A stretch of 64,000 bases of DNA from Polluticoccus soli (GCF_029269745.1 NZ_JARJHT010000001.1:1860001-1924000), one strand, 5' to 3'; counted from the first letter of the stretch, positions 35,114-44,616 are shown. The notes: generated by a model from the sequence alone, not told the origin. Translations and numbers: made by a program.

Positions 35114-35398
35114 ATGGCAACAGCAAAAAAAGCCGCGGGAGCGGTAAAAAAAGCAGTCGTTAAAAAGGCTGTGAAAAAAGCAGCCGTTAAAAAGGCTGTA
35201 AAAAAAGCAGTCGTTAAAAAGGCTGCGAAAAAAGCAGTGAAAAAAGCAGTCGTTAAAAAGGCTGTGAAAAAAGCAGCCGCTAAAAAGGCTGTAAAAAAAG
35301 CAGTCGTTAAAAAGGCTGTAAAAAAAGCGGCCGTTAAAAAGGCAGCTCCTAAAAAGAATGCTGCGCCTAGAAAGGCAGCCGCTAGTAAAAAGAAATAA
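35114..35398 (+). CDS. Histone H1-like Lys/Ala-rich DNA-binding protein
   Basis: A 94-residue protein composed almost only of Lys, Ala and Val, in a nine-residue period VKKAVKKAA, with a Pro/Asn-containing tail (APKKNAAPRKAAASKKK). This resembles the C-terminal tail of eukaryotic H1 and bacterial H1-like (HctB/AlgP-type) proteins that bind and compact DNA without sequence specificity. It follows rpmA in the same direction and ends at a terminator, so co-expression with ribosomal genes during growth is plausible. The DNA repeat inside makes its length likely to vary between strains. Confidence 0.8.
   Translation: MATAKKAAGAVKKAVVKKAVKKAAVKKAVKKAVVKKAAKKAVKKAVVKKAVKKAAAKKAVKKAVVKKAVKKAAVKKAAPKKNAAPRKAAASKKK
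35159..35332 (+). repeat. 27-bp tandem repeat inside the H1-like gene
   Basis: Units begin at 35159, 35186, 35213, 35252, 35279 and 35306, each reading GTTAAAAAGGCTGTGAAAAA or close to it, plus a 12-bp partial unit at 35240-35251 and a truncated unit from 35333. All lengths are multiples of three, so repeat gain or loss keeps the frame. Confidence 0.9.
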
Positions 35399-35417
35399 TC
35401 CTTTTTTCAGCGAATTT

Positions 35418-35453
35418 AAAAGAGACTGCATTTTTTGCGGTCTCTTTTGTTTT
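35418..35453 (+). terminator. Terminator after the H1-like gene
   Basis: AAAAGAGACTGCA (35418-35430) pairs with TGCGGTCTCTTTT (35436-35448), one wobble, loop TTTTT, then GTTTTTG. Confidence 0.88.
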
Positions 35454-35515
35454 TGTGCAATCTTCTTTAATCTGCGTCTAATGTTTTAACGCAGAGTTTT
35501 TTATACTTAATCTGC

Positions 35516-35523
35516 TAAGTTTG
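35516..35523 (+). promoter_or_regulatory. Probable -7 promoter element of the 35544 operon
   Basis: TAAGTTTG matches TAnnTTTG and lies 20 bp before the ATG at 35544. The -33 region is only T-rich. Confidence 0.45.
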
Positions 35524-35543
35524 CAACCGCTAATAACAGCTTA

Positions 35544-35831
35544 ATGAATTCCGAAGAAAGAAACAGCTCCAGCCGGAGCATGCAGCAATTTAGGGCCTCG
35601 TTGCACATTGGTATGGGTGTATTTTACATTGTGGCCGGTGCGTTGGTATTGTATGTCAAACACTTTGGTGCTATGGAGTTGCCCTCCGCACTTGCCTATA
35701 GCCTCGGTGCGCTGATGCTGGTTTATGGCGTCTTCAGGATATGGCGTGGCGTGATGGATATGCGTCATCTGCCGAAGCGCGATATGAACCGGGACTTTCC
35801 CAGCCTCAGCAATAAGAAGAGTGAGAATTGA
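35544..35831 (+). CDS. Small two-helix membrane protein
   Basis: A 95-residue protein with a Ser-rich polar N-terminus, two membrane helices (GMGVFYIVAGALVLYV; AYSLGALMLVYGVFRIW) and a charged cytoplasmic tail (MRHLPKRDMNRDF). It lies 66 bp upstream of the PstS-like gene in the same direction. In Bacteroidota such a protein often sits near TonB/ExbBD-type energy genes and substrate-binding lipoproteins. No function can be assigned. Confidence 0.7.
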   Translation: MNSEERNSSSRSMQQFRASLHIGMGVFYIVAGALVLYVKHFGAMELPSALAYSLGALMLVYGVFRIWRGVMDMRHLPKRDMNRDFPSLSNKKSEN

Positions 35832-35897
35832 CAGTAAAATGACGTGCTGTTAATTTAATGTTACAATAGAAAATTTCACCATTCGTTATTGAAAATA

Positions 35898-36821
35898 ATG
35901 AGTAAAATTGCAGCCCCGATGGGAAGGCTTTATAAGATATTACCCGTAGTTCTCGCTCTTCATTTATCTGCTTGCACCGATAATGAAAAGAATAAACCTA
36001 CTGATACGCTGACAACCGGTAACATAGAGATATCAGTTGACGAAACATATAAGCCCATCATTGAAGAACACCTCAAGGTTTTCGACAGCAGTTTTCCTGA
36101 TGGACATATCACAGCGCATTACAAGCCCGAGTCTGAATGTATCAAAGACTTCATGGATGGTAAGGCGAGGCTGATATTGGTAACAAGAGATCTTTCGAAA
36201 AATGAGCGCGAGGTACTCGAGGCAAATAAAGTAGTGGCTACTGCGCTGCCCGTTGCTAAAGATGCCGTTGCCGTGATACTAAATAAAGACGTGGTGGACA
36301 CGATGCTTGACGTAAGTGCCATACGCGGTATACTCACCGGTGTTTACTCGAAGAAATACACCGTAGTGTTCGATCACCAGGGCTCCAGCACTGTAAGGTA
36401 TATGATGGACTCACTGATACCAGGCGAGAAACTGGGTTCCGGTGTGTTTGCTGCTAAAAGTAACGAAGAAGTGATAGCTTATGTGGCAAAGAACCCGGAT
36501 GCGATCGGTTTCATTGGCGTGAGTTATGTAAGTGATTTTTCAGACCCCGAGGGTCTGGCATTCATCAACAACGTAAAGATCGCGTCGATATGGCACGACT
36601 CGCTACGCGAAGCCTTCAAACCCTACCAGGCTTACATAGCGCAGGGATCATACCCGATGACGCGCAGCCTGTACTACATTAACCGCGAAACATACCCCGG
36701 TCTTGGAACCGGTTTTGCCAACTTCCTTTCAAAAGAAAGAGGACAACTGATATTTAAACAAGCAAGATTATTCCCGCTGCGTAGCAACATAGTATTGAGA
36801 GAGGCAGAGGTAAATCGTTAA
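35898..36821 (+). CDS. PstS-like phosphate-binding lipoprotein
   Basis: A 307-residue lipoprotein with lipobox HLSAC. The periplasmic-binding domain has ITAHYKPESECIKDFMDGKARLILVTRDLS (early lobe), VAKDAVAVILNKD and a TGVYSKKYTVVFDHQGSSTVRYMMD region. These follow the PstS fold (the PBP-like domain of phosphate ABC transporters), but no Pst permease genes are near. ATG 35898 is chosen because the longer frame starts with TTG at 35889. With the following TPR gene it resembles a widely conserved Bacteroidota pair of unclear role. Confidence 0.82.
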   Translation: MSKIAAPMGRLYKILPVVLALHLSACTDNEKNKPTDTLTTGNIEISVDETYKPIIEEHLKVFDSSFPDGHITAHYKPESECIKDFMDGKARLILVTRDLSKNEREVLEANKVVATALPVAKDAVAVILNKDVVDTMLDVSAIRGILTGVYSKKYTVVFDHQGSSTVRYMMDSLIPGEKLGSGVFAAKSNEEVIAYVAKNPDAIGFIGVSYVSDFSDPEGLAFINNVKIASIWHDSLREAFKPYQAYIAQGSYPMTRSLYYINRETYPGLGTGFANFLSKERGQLIFKQARLFPLRSNIVLREAEVNR

Positions 36822-36888
36822 ACCTTAACAATAATTAACTATCTATAGTATACATATTGCATTACCGATTAAAAGTATGATTACAACA

Positions 36889-38460
36889 ATGAAAAAACAG
36901 GTCTTAATGATGGCTGCAGTAGCGTTCACCGTTTCAGTGAGTGCGCAGTCGTTACAGGAAGGGATCAAGATGTACCACTACGAGCGCTATGAAAGTGCAA
37001 AGAAACAACTTACAACTCTTGCGGCAACTGACCCGGTGGCCAACTACTACCTGGGCCTTTCCGAATTGAAGAGTGGTAATGTTGACAACGCAGCTACGAT
37101 CTTCTCTAAATATCCGGAGAACTACGCAAATATTGCAGGTACTGCGATGGTAAACTTTGCAAAAGGTAAAACATCAGAAGGTACCCAGATAGCACAGGGC
37201 CTTGCTGCGAAAGCAAAAAAGAAAGAATGGGAACAGTTGAAATTTGCAGCAGATGCGATCACCAACTCTCCTAACAGCAATAAACAACTGGCGATAGATT
37301 GGTACAAAGAAGTGTTGGCCCGTAATGGCAACAACGCAACTTCTGAACTGCTGATCGCTATGGGTGATGCTTACCAGGAAATACCAGGTGGCGGTGGCCA
37401 GGCACAAACCAGCTACGAAAAAGCTTCTGAAAAAGATGCTAAGAACTCACTGGCATTTTCTCGCCAGGGTAAGCTGTGGTACGATGCCCGCAACTACGAT
37501 CTCGCACTGGGCACATGGAAAAAGGCTAGCGATGCTGATCCTGAAAACCCGCTACCTTACCGCGACCTCGCACAGGCTTATGCAGCTTCAGGTAAATATG
37601 ACCTGGCACTGCAGAACGTAGAGAAATACTACGAGCGTTCTGATAAAACACTGGCAGATAAAGCAAGTTATGCTGACATCCTGTTCCTGTCTAAAAACTA
37701 CGACAGGGCGGCGCAAATGGCGCAGGAGATCATCAATGCCGGTATGAACACACCACGTGTTTATGGTCTGCTCGGCTTTGCCCAGTACAACATGAAAGAC
37801 TCTCTTTCTAAAGTAAATGCTATTAAGAATACCCGCGTGTATATCGAGAAGTACGACAAAAAAGTACCTGCTTCAGATTACATCACCTTTGGTAGGATGT
37901 TCCTGACCACAAACCAGCCCGACTCAGCAGAAGTATACTTCAACAAAGCGCTGGCTTTGGATACAACTGGTGCTGCTAAGATCGGTACGTATCGTGAGAT
38001 CGCTGAAGCTTTCCGTGTTGGCAAGAACTGGAAGAAATCGGCTGAATGGTATACAAAGGTTATTGCGCTTCCTGAGGCCAATGCTACAGACTACTTCTGG
38101 GCAGGTGCCATGTACTACTACGACAATAACTACGCTGATGCAGGTAAGATGTTTGAGACAATGGAAACAAAATTCCCTGATCAACCATCAGCTACTTACT
38201 GGCGCGGTCGTGTAGCAGCAGCTATCGATAACGAAGCTAAGGAAGGTAAAGCCGAAGCTTTCTACACAAAATGGTTGGATAAAGTTGGCCCGACTTATGA
38301 CAAGAAAGCTGACCTGATGCAAGCATATCAATACCTGTTCCTGCTGTCTTACAACAAGAACGATAAGGATGCGATGAAAAAATATCGTGACCTGATCCTT
38401 GCCATCGATCCCAAAAATGAGCTGGTAAAGCAAATAGATGCTGCAGCGAAGAAATCGTAA
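36889..38460 (+). CDS. Exported tetratricopeptide repeat protein
   Basis: A 523-residue protein with a signal peptide (MAAVAFTVSVSAQ) and TPR-like helices throughout, for example ALAFSRQGKLWYDARNYDLALGTWKKA and PLPYRDLAQAYAASGKYDLAL. TPRs scaffold protein complexes, so a periplasmic adaptor role is likely. Start at ATG 36889 (MKKQV); ATG 36877 four codons upstream is possible. It is 67 bp after the PstS-like gene and ends at a terminator. Confidence 0.88.
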   Translation: MKKQVLMMAAVAFTVSVSAQSLQEGIKMYHYERYESAKKQLTTLAATDPVANYYLGLSELKSGNVDNAATIFSKYPENYANIAGTAMVNFAKGKTSEGTQIAQGLAAKAKKKEWEQLKFAADAITNSPNSNKQLAIDWYKEVLARNGNNATSELLIAMGDAYQEIPGGGGQAQTSYEKASEKDAKNSLAFSRQGKLWYDARNYDLALGTWKKASDADPENPLPYRDLAQAYAASGKYDLALQNVEKYYERSDKTLADKASYADILFLSKNYDRAAQMAQEIINAGMNTPRVYGLLGFAQYNMKDSLSKVNAIKNTRVYIEKYDKKVPASDYITFGRMFLTTNQPDSAEVYFNKALALDTTGAAKIGTYREIAEAFRVGKNWKKSAEWYTKVIALPEANATDYFWAGAMYYYDNNYADAGKMFETMETKFPDQPSATYWRGRVAAAIDNEAKEGKAEAFYTKWLDKVGPTYDKKADLMQAYQYLFLLSYNKNDKDAMKKYRDLILAIDPKNELVKQIDAAAKKS

Positions 38461-38478
38461 TAATGTGTCAATGTATAG

Positions 38479-38503
38479 AAGCCGCCTTCGGGCGGCTTTT
38501 TTA
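38479..38503 (+). terminator. Terminator after the TPR gene
   Basis: AAGCCGCC, stable TTCG tetraloop, GGCGGCTT (38479-38498), then TTTTATT. Confidence 0.92.
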
Positions 38504-38590
38504 TTGCCTATAATGTTTGATTATGTGCGCTTTGGCAAATCAAGTGGCAGAATACTGCGTCCCGCATTGGTATTTGTGTAACTTTATTGC

Positions 38591-39307
38591 ATGATCCCCG
38601 AATGGCAAAAAGGAATTGTTCGTAGCATAGAAGATGCAACGTATAACACCAGGCGTTACTGGATCGAGTTGCCGGGAACACAACGCTTTGATTTTAAGCC
38701 CGGCCAGTTCGTTACAATTGACCTGCCTATACACGAGCAGCGTAACAAACGTTGGCGCAGCTACAGCATTGCTTCAGCACCCGATGGTGGCAATGTCATT
38801 GAGCTGGTGATCGTACTGGTAGATGGCGGTTCAGGCAGCACTTATTTTTTTGAGCAGGTTAAGGTGGGGACGGAGCTGACGCTGCGTGGTCCTCATGGTG
38901 TGTTTGTTTTACCGGAGCCCATTGAGAAAGAGCTGTTCATGATCTGCACCGGAACCGGCATTGCGCCTTTCCGCAGCATGCTGCACTATATTCATGAAAA
39001 CAAGCTGACATATTCAAAACTGCACCTCATTTTTGGCACGCGCACGCAGAAGGACTTGTTGTATGCCGACGAAATGCATGGATTTGAAAAGCTGCTTCCG
39101 TCATTCACTTATTATCCAACATTATCCAGGGAAGAGTGGGATGGCCTGAGAGGGTATGTTCATTCAGTGTATGAAGCGCTCTGCGAAAAAAAGCCTGACG
39201 CAGATTTTATGTTGTGCGGCTGGCGCAATATGATCGACGAAGCGAAGCATCGCATCCTGGACCTTGGCTACGATAAAAAGGCCATTCACCTGGAGCTGTA
39301 TGGTTAA
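38591..39307 (+). CDS. FNR-type FAD/NAD(P) oxidoreductase
   Basis: A 238-residue flavin reductase of the ferredoxin-NADP+ reductase family. The FAD-binding RSYSIASAP motif is near residue 58, and the NAD(P)-binding FMICTGTGIAPFRSMLHYI near 118, with a C-terminal LCGWRNMIDEA. It lacks a [2Fe-2S] ferredoxin domain and so must pass electrons to a separate partner. Monocistronic, between two terminator-bounded units. Substrate partner unknown. Confidence 0.9.
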   Translation: MIPEWQKGIVRSIEDATYNTRRYWIELPGTQRFDFKPGQFVTIDLPIHEQRNKRWRSYSIASAPDGGNVIELVIVLVDGGSGSTYFFEQVKVGTELTLRGPHGVFVLPEPIEKELFMICTGTGIAPFRSMLHYIHENKLTYSKLHLIFGTRTQKDLLYADEMHGFEKLLPSFTYYPTLSREEWDGLRGYVHSVYEALCEKKPDADFMLCGWRNMIDEAKHRILDLGYDKKAIHLELYG

Positions 39308-39415
39308 GCCATAACAGCTTTGCACATTATCCTAAATTTATTAAGAATCAGCACGTTTGAGCTCTTCGGATGGCATACTCTTTTTAGGGTATACTGTCCA
39401 ATGTGTTGATCTGCT

Positions 39416-41653
39416 ATGGAAATAAATAAGAGGGTAATTATTGTGTCTAATCGCTTGCCTGTGAAGATCAAGGAGCAGGACGGCGAGATGACCTATCACA
39501 CCAGCGAAGGCGGACTGGCTACCGGGTTAGCCAGTATATATAAACAAAACAATAACTTATGGATAGGATGGCCCGGCGCGATAGTGGAAGACCGGGTCAA
39601 AACCAAGGTTGAAGAAGACCTGCAGCAAAAAAACCTGCTGCCGATCTTTTTGACGCAGCAGGAGATCAATGAGTTCTACGAAGGTTTCTCGAACGAGACC
39701 ATCTGGCCGCTGTTCCATTATTTCCCCACTTATACAACGTACAATCCCCAATACTGGGAAAGCTATAAAGCAGTCAACCAAAAGTTTGCCGATGCAATAT
39801 TAAAAGTTGCATCGAAAGACGATGTAATATGGATACACGACTACCAGTTGATGTTGGTGCCGCAAATGGTGCGCGACGTGCTGCCTGAAGTAAGTATCGG
39901 GTTCTTTCAACACATTCCGTTCCCGTCTTACGAGATCTTCAGGATACTACCCTGGCGCAAAGAATTGCTGCAAGGTGTTCTCGGCGCCGACGTACTGGGT
40001 TTCCATACCTACGACGATGTCCGCCACTTTCTGAGTGCCACCACGCGCATCCTTAATATAGATGGTATGGCCAACGAGCTGACCATCGGTAACCGTAAAG
40101 TGGCAGTGGATGCGTTCCCGATAAGTATCGATTATAAGAAATACCGCCAGATAGCGGAAGATAATATAACAAGACGCAACGAGCGCAAACTCAAACAGCT
40201 CATCAATCATAACAAGCTGGTGATCTCGATAGATAGGCTGGATTACAGCAAGGGTATTATTCACCGCCTGCGTGCTTATGAACTGTTCCTGCAAAAGCAT
40301 CCTGAGTTACGAGGTAAAGTAACTATGATACAACTCGTTGTACCATCACGCGACAATGTGCCTCAGTACAAAGAGCTGAAAGAAGAAATGAACAGGATGG
40401 TGAGTGAGATAAATGGCCGCTTCAGCACACTGGGCTGGCAACCGATACAGCACTTCTATCGTTCATTCCCAATACACCTGCTCTCCGCGCTATATAAAGC
40501 TGCAGACGTTGCATTGGTAACACCCATGCGCGATGGGATGAACCTGGTGAGTAAAGAATACATCGCCAGCAAGATAGACCAGAAAGGAGTACTGGTGCTG
40601 AGCGAAACGGCCGGCGCATCGCGAGAGCTGTCTGACGCTGTTCTCGTGAATCCGAATGACATCTGGGAGTTTTCTGATAAAATATACAGCGCACTCAATA
40701 TGCCTGAAGACGAACAGAAACGCCGTATGGCTGCCATGCAGCAAACCGTTGCCCGTTTCGACATCTTCAACTGGGTGAACAACTTTATGGATAAGCTGGC
40801 GGAAGTGAAGGCGCAGCAACAGGCTATGTACACTCGCCGCATCAATACCTCTATACAGCAAAAGATAGGCATACGCTACTATTACGGCCAGAAGCGACTC
40901 ATCTTCCTGGATTATGATGGTACGCTGGTGCCTTTCCATAACCAGGTAGACGCCGCGATACCTGATAAAGATTTGCTGAGCATTCTGAAGAAGTTGAGCG
41001 AAGATCCGCACAATACTGTGGTTATTACCAGCGGCCGCGATTACAACACGCTGCAGGCATGGCTGGGGCATCTGCCATTGGATATGATAGCTGAACACGG
41101 TGCCTGGTACCGAGATCATGGTAAAGAATGGCGTAGCCGTCGCGATCTGAATAACGAATGGCGACATGAGATACACCGTGTAATGGATATGTACGCTCGT
41201 CGTACTCCTGGTGCATTCATTGAAGAAAAAAGCTTTTCGCTGGCATGGCACTACCGTAAGGTGGAAGAAGGCCTTGGCTCGCTGCGTGCGCACGAGCTGA
41301 TGGCGGATATCAAACACTTTGTATCCGACCAGGGTCTGCAATTGCTGCAAGGCGATAAAGTAATAGAGATAAAAAGTATCACCGTAAACAAAGGCAAGGC
41401 TGCCAAACGCTGGCTGGAAAAAGACGATTACGATTTTGTGATGGCAATAGGCGATGACTATACCGATGAAGATACCTTCAAGGCTATGCCCGATGACGCG
41501 ATCACGATCAAAGTAGGGAATAATGTTTCGGCAGCTACTTATTTTATGAGTTCGTACGCCGAAGTGCGCGCACTGCTGCATGAACTGTATATGGCCGAAA
41601 ACATAGGCGACCAGCTACGCCGGGATGCCGGCATACTTAAAGAAGCGAGTTGA
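39416..41653 (+). CDS. Bifunctional trehalose-6-phosphate synthase/phosphatase
   Basis: A 745-residue fusion. Residues 1-470 are OtsA-type glucosyltransferase family 20 (SNRLPVKI, GGLATGL, WIHDYQLMLVPQMVR, RLDYSKGI, VTPMRDGMNLV). Residues about 490-745 are OtsB-type HAD phosphatase (FLDYDGTLVPF with the nucleophile Asp, VITSGRDY, MAIGDDYTDEDTF). Together they make trehalose from UDP-glucose and glucose-6-phosphate via trehalose-6-phosphate. The gene converges on a GH15 hydrolase. An osmotic or desiccation role is likely. It corresponds to otsA plus otsB. Confidence 0.95.
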   Translation: MEINKRVIIVSNRLPVKIKEQDGEMTYHTSEGGLATGLASIYKQNNNLWIGWPGAIVEDRVKTKVEEDLQQKNLLPIFLTQQEINEFYEGFSNETIWPLFHYFPTYTTYNPQYWESYKAVNQKFADAILKVASKDDVIWIHDYQLMLVPQMVRDVLPEVSIGFFQHIPFPSYEIFRILPWRKELLQGVLGADVLGFHTYDDVRHFLSATTRILNIDGMANELTIGNRKVAVDAFPISIDYKKYRQIAEDNITRRNERKLKQLINHNKLVISIDRLDYSKGIIHRLRAYELFLQKHPELRGKVTMIQLVVPSRDNVPQYKELKEEMNRMVSEINGRFSTLGWQPIQHFYRSFPIHLLSALYKAADVALVTPMRDGMNLVSKEYIASKIDQKGVLVLSETAGASRELSDAVLVNPNDIWEFSDKIYSALNMPEDEQKRRMAAMQQTVARFDIFNWVNNFMDKLAEVKAQQQAMYTRRINTSIQQKIGIRYYYGQKRLIFLDYDGTLVPFHNQVDAAIPDKDLLSILKKLSEDPHNTVVITSGRDYNTLQAWLGHLPLDMIAEHGAWYRDHGKEWRSRRDLNNEWRHEIHRVMDMYARRTPGAFIEEKSFSLAWHYRKVEEGLGSLRAHELMADIKHFVSDQGLQLLQGDKVIEIKSITVNKGKAAKRWLEKDDYDFVMAIGDDYTDEDTFKAMPDDAITIKVGNNVSAATYFMSSYAEVRALLHELYMAENIGDQLRRDAGILKEAS

Positions 41654-41674
41654 CGTAGATGACAGATAAAAATG

Positions 41675-41705
41675 AAAGGCGCTGCAATTGCGGCGCCTTT
41701 ATATT
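41675..41705. terminator. Terminator between otsAB and the GH15 gene
   Basis: AAAGGCGCTGC (41675-41685) pairs with GCGGCGCCTTT (41690-41700) with one wobble; loop AATT; A/T runs on both sides allow use on both strands. Confidence 0.85.
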
Positions 41706-41721
41706 TTCAGAATAATTCTCT

Positions 41722-43500
41722 TTATAGAAATCCCGGTCTGTCGAGTTTCTTGGCAATACGATAAGCAGCGTTCATCAAACCCACGTGGCTATATGCCTGC
41801 GGAAAATTGCCCCACTGGCTGCCATCCGTTGCATCAACATCTTCACTAAGCAGTCCAAGGTGGTTGGTGAATTTCATCAGGCTGTTGAAATGCTCGATGG
41901 CTTCCTTAACACGGCCAACGCAAGCCAACGCCTCAACATACCAGAACGCAGTGATCAGGAAAGTAGTTTGCGGCTTGCCGAAATCGTCTTTGTGTAGGTA
42001 TCGGTAAAACAGTCCGTGGTCTGCTTTCAGCTCTGCTTCTACGGCAGCAAGGTGGTCGCGCGCACGTTCCGAATGCGGATCGAGGTAGTGCATCATGATC
42101 AGCTGCAGCGTACTCGCATCCAGGTTTTTGGTGCCTATTGCTTGTGTATACACCTTGCGTTCAGGGTCGTAGCAAGCTTCTATCTTGTCTTTGGCTTTTT
42201 CGCGCAGGTCGTGTGCACGGTTAAGCAAATGTTCATCGCCTATGTGTCGAGCCATTTTCATAGCTGCCATGCAACCCGCCCACTGGAACAGGTTAGTATA
42301 ACAGTGCTCCTGCGTAAAATGCCTGAACTCCCAGATGCCTGCATCAGGCTCATCTATTGTATGCTCTATCTTCTCCAGTATATCGCTGATCCATTTGGAT
42401 GAATCATGACGCTCTTCGAAGATAAAGCGACGGTCAGTGTATAGCGGGAGCAATGAAAGCAATACTTGTCCGTACGTATCGTTCTGTATATGCTCCACTG
42501 CTTGGTTGCCCACGCGCACTGGTTTGTTGCCTTTGTAACCGTCAAGGTCTACAATAACCTCTACAAAGTCTGCCGTACCGGTGATCTTATACAACGGGTT
42601 ATACCTACCATCTTCTTTCACCGCGACGTTTGCTATAAACTGGAAGTATTGTTCAGCTTCTTCGAAGTGACCGATATTGTTGAAGGCGTTCAAAATGTAA
42701 TAAGCATCACGCAGCCAGCAGTAGCGGTAATCCCATGTACGTCCGCTGCCGTCAAACTCGGGCAGGCTGGTGGTGCTGGCGGCTATGATGGCACCAGTGT
42801 CTTCGTACTGGTGTATTTTCAGTGCCAGCGACGAACGTATCACCTGTTGCTGGTACATGTTGCCAATACCGGTATTCTTTATCCAGTGTCTCCAGTACGA
42901 TACGGTGCGCATCAGGAAATCTTCGCAGGTAGTGATCAGTGGTGCCTCGAGAGGCAGGCCATAAGTCAGCACGAGGTATTTAGGCTCATTCAGCACGAAA
43001 TACTGGCCGTTCATGATGTTGTTGAGCGATACATTCGAGGTTAGTCTCAAGGGGCGCTCCAAACCCGTAAACTCTATATGATTGCTGCCCTGTGTTGCGT
43101 CTACCCTCCGTTCACCATATTCGCCTACCGGCCTGCAAACCATCTTGATCCTCGGGTAGCCTACTACGGGTTCTACCTTGCGTATCACCATTAGCGGACG
43201 GAAGTAACGTTCATATAACTGGAACCTCGGTGCAAAATCGGTGATCCTGTATGTGCCGTCAGCGCATTCTACCTCGGTGGTCAGTACATTGGTGTTTTCG
43301 ATATAGCGTTGTGTGGAAGAAAATTCACCTTCAGGGAGTATTGAAAATTCACCGCCTTTCTCCTTATCCAGCAGCCCACCAAAGATGAAACTGCTGTCAA
43401 ACTTAGGCCAGCAAAGCCACGAGATGTTGGTGTCCTTGGAAACATGCGCCAGGTAGGCACAGTTGCCTATGATACCCGACTCATAAATATGTGCTTGCAT
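41722..43500 (-). CDS. Glycoside hydrolase family 15 protein
   Basis: A 592-residue cytoplasmic GH15 enzyme. It has an N-terminal beta-sandwich (ISWLCWPKFDSSFIFGGLLD start) and an (alpha/alpha)6 barrel with WDYRYCWLRDAYYILNAF, GYKGNKPVRVGNQA and C-terminal LLSEDVDATDGSQWGNFPQAYSH, which include the catalytic Glu regions. GH15 contains glucoamylases and trehalases. Its position facing the trehalose synthase/phosphatase favours a trehalase or trehalose-linked role, but the substrate is not certain. Confidence 0.9.
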   Translation of the reverse strand: MQAHIYESGIIGNCAYLAHVSKDTNISWLCWPKFDSSFIFGGLLDKEKGGEFSILPEGEFSSTQRYIENTNVLTTEVECADGTYRITDFAPRFQLYERYFRPLMVIRKVEPVVGYPRIKMVCRPVGEYGERRVDATQGSNHIEFTGLERPLRLTSNVSLNNIMNGQYFVLNEPKYLVLTYGLPLEAPLITTCEDFLMRTVSYWRHWIKNTGIGNMYQQQVIRSSLALKIHQYEDTGAIIAASTTSLPEFDGSGRTWDYRYCWLRDAYYILNAFNNIGHFEEAEQYFQFIANVAVKEDGRYNPLYKITGTADFVEVIVDLDGYKGNKPVRVGNQAVEHIQNDTYGQVLLSLLPLYTDRRFIFEERHDSSKWISDILEKIEHTIDEPDAGIWEFRHFTQEHCYTNLFQWAGCMAAMKMARHIGDEHLLNRAHDLREKAKDKIEACYDPERKVYTQAIGTKNLDASTLQLIMMHYLDPHSERARDHLAAVEAELKADHGLFYRYLHKDDFGKPQTTFLITAFWYVEALACVGRVKEAIEHFNSLMKFTNHLGLLSEDVDATDGSQWGNFPQAYSHVGLMNAAYRIAKKLDRPGFL

Positions 43501-43556
43501 ATCAGCTGATTAGCGTAATCTAAAATCAGGACAGCAAAAAAAGGATGCCAGCTTTC

Positions 43557-44615
43557 TTACCTCAGCACCGAAATGTGCCAAAAACTGTAATAGTGTACGT
43601 AATTGTTGATCAGCAAAATGTTCTCCAGCTTCTTAGGCGCATGGTTTAGCACCATTGATTCAGGAAGATGATTTTGGTCTGCTGCGTGCATGATCATACC
43701 GAGGCCTAACGCACTCGCGGTGCCATATTCGCCTGACAAATGTTTGAATGCTGCCTGGCTGTTTTTGGCAAAAGTGGATTGTTGCAGCTTTTTGTAAAAA
43801 AGGGATGTTCGCTCATCGCCGCTTATGCCCAGCATTACGAGGTCGATGTCTTCCAGTTTTATGCTATTGCGGGATATGAACTCATTTACCTTATTCAACG
43901 CAACGGTTATGTCTTTGGTGACAAAAGCCGAAATGTCTTTGACGTGCAGGTTAAGGCCTTGCGGTCTTGTATCGGTTACGGTAAAAAACGCTACGCCTTC
44001 GCCGGCTATGCTGCCGGTTTCAGCACTTGCAAGTAATTCGGATGGGTTAGAATTTTCTACCCGGTATACTTTCGCATGTTGCAATACGGCCTGGCTGGTG
44101 TCAGTGAGTTCGTCGATGCCGCCTACCAGCATTTTTTCGCCGGGGTGTTCCCCCAGGTACAACTGCGCATTGATCATCGCATGCTCGAACGAATGACCGC
44201 GTTGTACATAAGTAAGGTTATGACCATTGCATCCTGTAAGCATGGCTATCGTGCCTGCAACAGTATTGTGTGTAGATTGTATAAAGGCGGTAGGCGTAAG
44301 CATTTGTTCGCCCTGCGAGACCATCTTTCGCAAAAAGTTGTCGGTATCCTCGAGGCAACCCATAGCCGTTCCCACTGAGATAGCATCAGGGCGTTCGATA
44401 CCGCTTTGTTTCATACACTCCTTGGCCGCGGCAATTCCCATACGTACTGCTTTGCCCATCCTGCGCAGTTGCATAGGCGGTATTTCGCCTGTATAGTCAG
44501 GTTCTATGGCCAGTATCTTATCCGTCTCCTCGTTGCGTACAGCATTAGGAAAACCTTCAGTCCTGTTGTTGCCTGCTGCGCTGATAATACCCGTGCCTTT
44601 CAGATACAGATCCAT
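43557..44615 (-). CDS. Ketosynthase-like chain-length-factor type protein (no active-site Cys)
   Basis: A 352-residue thiolase-fold protein. TGIISAAGNNRTEG and an early AVRMGIAAAKECM helix match ketosynthases. The nucleophile region reads TYVQRGHSFEHA where active enzymes have T-A-C-S-S-S, and the HGTGT and GHTLGA motifs are also lost. This is the pattern of a chain-length-factor or non-catalytic KS partner. It begins one base after the active KS gene stop, so the two are translated together, probably as a heterodimer. Start at 44615; a longer frame to 44663 overlaps the KS gene. Confidence 0.82.
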   Translation of the reverse strand: MDLYLKGTGIISAAGNNRTEGFPNAVRNEETDKILAIEPDYTGEIPPMQLRRMGKAVRMGIAAAKECMKQSGIERPDAISVGTAMGCLEDTDNFLRKMVSQGEQMLTPTAFIQSTHNTVAGTIAMLTGCNGHNLTYVQRGHSFEHAMINAQLYLGEHPGEKMLVGGIDELTDTSQAVLQHAKVYRVENSNPSELLASAETGSIAGEGVAFFTVTDTRPQGLNLHVKDISAFVTKDITVALNKVNEFISRNSIKLEDIDLVMLGISGDERTSLFYKKLQQSTFAKNSQAAFKHLSGEYGTASALGLGMIMHAADQNHLPESMVLNHAPKKLENILLINNYVHYYSFWHISVLR

Positions 44616-44616
44616 G

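Noticed and set aside
35159-35332. Regular 27-bp repeats as a possible CRISPR array
   Set aside because: There are no unique spacers. The repeats are directly adjacent and encode a Lys/Ala protein.
40490-41581. 363-residue minus-strand frame within the trehalose gene
   Set aside because: Antisense shadow of a clear OtsA-OtsB fusion; His/Tyr/Val-rich and without any motif.
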